Positions 63,800 through 64,000 of a stretch of 64,000 bases of DNA are shown in pieces. Positions within the stretch are counted from its first letter, which is position 1. Every line of letters begins with the position of its first letter. Location of the stretch: contig NC_083572.1 of the NCBI RefSeq assembly GCF_027579695.1, forward strand, positions 12,665,915 through 12,729,914, in the 5' to 3' direction. The notes beneath the pieces were generated by a model. It was not told the origin of the DNA. It saw nothing but the letters and a program-made list of their open reading frames with translations, and made no database searches. The stretch comes from Neoarius graeffei (lineage: Eukaryota; Chordata; Actinopteri; Siluriformes; Ariidae). A program made the position numbers and the translations under genes.

Positions 63800-64000
63800 G
63801 TTTTCTGTGGTAATTGTTGCTGTTCTGAACAAAGAATGAATATATCTCATCTCATCTCATTATCTCTAGCCGCTTTATCCTGTCCTACAGGGTCGCAGTA
63901 ATTTATATATTTCTTAGGCCCTGCAATGACCTGCGACTTGTCCAAGGTGTACTCTGCCTCTTGCCGATAGTCAGCTGGGATAGGCTCCAGCTTGCGTGTG
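63800..64000. repeat. Tandem unit, copy 4 start, with SINE fragments
   Basis: TTTTCTGTGGTAATTGTTGC (63802-63821) and TTTATATATTTCTTAG (63902-63917) match 43756-43815 of copy 1. Between them is a minus-strand SINE tail (63846-63896), and from 63919 a plus-strand SINE body piece runs off the window. Confidence 0.75.

Noticed and set aside
1..64000. A new defence or multi-gene system
   Set aside because: No cluster of intact non-transposon genes is present; every long coding region belongs to a recognised mobile-element family.

Overview
The window reads as repeat-dense, gene-poor DNA from a ray-finned (teleost) fish. The evidence is the repeat fauna itself: several Tc1-like families, TTF-zinc-finger hAT elements, a Harbinger MITE, L2-, Rex1- and RTE-type LINEs, a sushi-type chromovirus, Gmr1-like gypsy elements and a tRNA-headed SINE. 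Many Tc1 families and this SINE would fit an otophysan such as a catfish, but the order is a guess. I see no intact host gene. The only host-like coding signal is a 150-nt exon-like sequence present four times (near 11.1, 44.3, 55.7 and 58.4 kb).

Layout. 1-10.6 kb is a deep nest of mobile elements. One Tc1 element (family X, minus strand) has been opened by two insertions of a second Tc1 family (Y). One Y copy holds the 3' half of a gypsy element with an open pol frame. The other holds a hAT element (itself carrying a Harbinger MITE and a smaller hAT) and a third Tc1 family (W, itself carrying a hAT). Nearly every boundary is fixed by an exact target-site duplication (TSD). 10.6-12.65 kb holds the isolated exon-like sequence and a LINE-tail insertion with a 14-bp TSD. 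12.66-19.65 kb is a palindromic Tc1-X relic split by a 6-kb element with TGT...ACA ends and a 4-bp TSD. That element in turn holds a hAT, a SINE with a further insertion, and an L2 LINE.

19.9-29.6 kb has a full-length Tc1-W relic, an L2-like LINE, SINEs, a second copy of the 3.5-kb hAT and some AT-rich DNA with nothing recognisable. 29.6-39.2 kb is another Tc1-Y opened by a Rex1-like LINE, which contains a complete sushi-type chromovirus (31628-37352, minus strand) with both LTRs. 39.3-40.9 kb is a fourth Tc1 family with an intact frame apart from four stops and a changed catalytic residue. 42.7-43.3 kb is the end of an RTE LINE.

43.3-64 kb is a tandem array of one host-derived unit in at least four copies. 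Copy 1 is complete (43302-54684) and carries a complete Gmr1-like gypsy element and a hAT. Copy 2 has a large internal deletion. Copy 3 carries the same gypsy insertion at the same site, so the duplication followed the insertion. Copy 4 starts at 63800 and runs off the window. Both gypsy copies have integrase upstream of reverse transcriptase, the order known for Gmr1.

No cellular pathway is encoded here. The informative content is insertion history, retroelement replication signals (including a predicted self-priming site in the chromovirus) and the amplified exon-like unit. All boundaries, TSDs and motif readings were made by eye; family names rest on recognised motifs, not searches.
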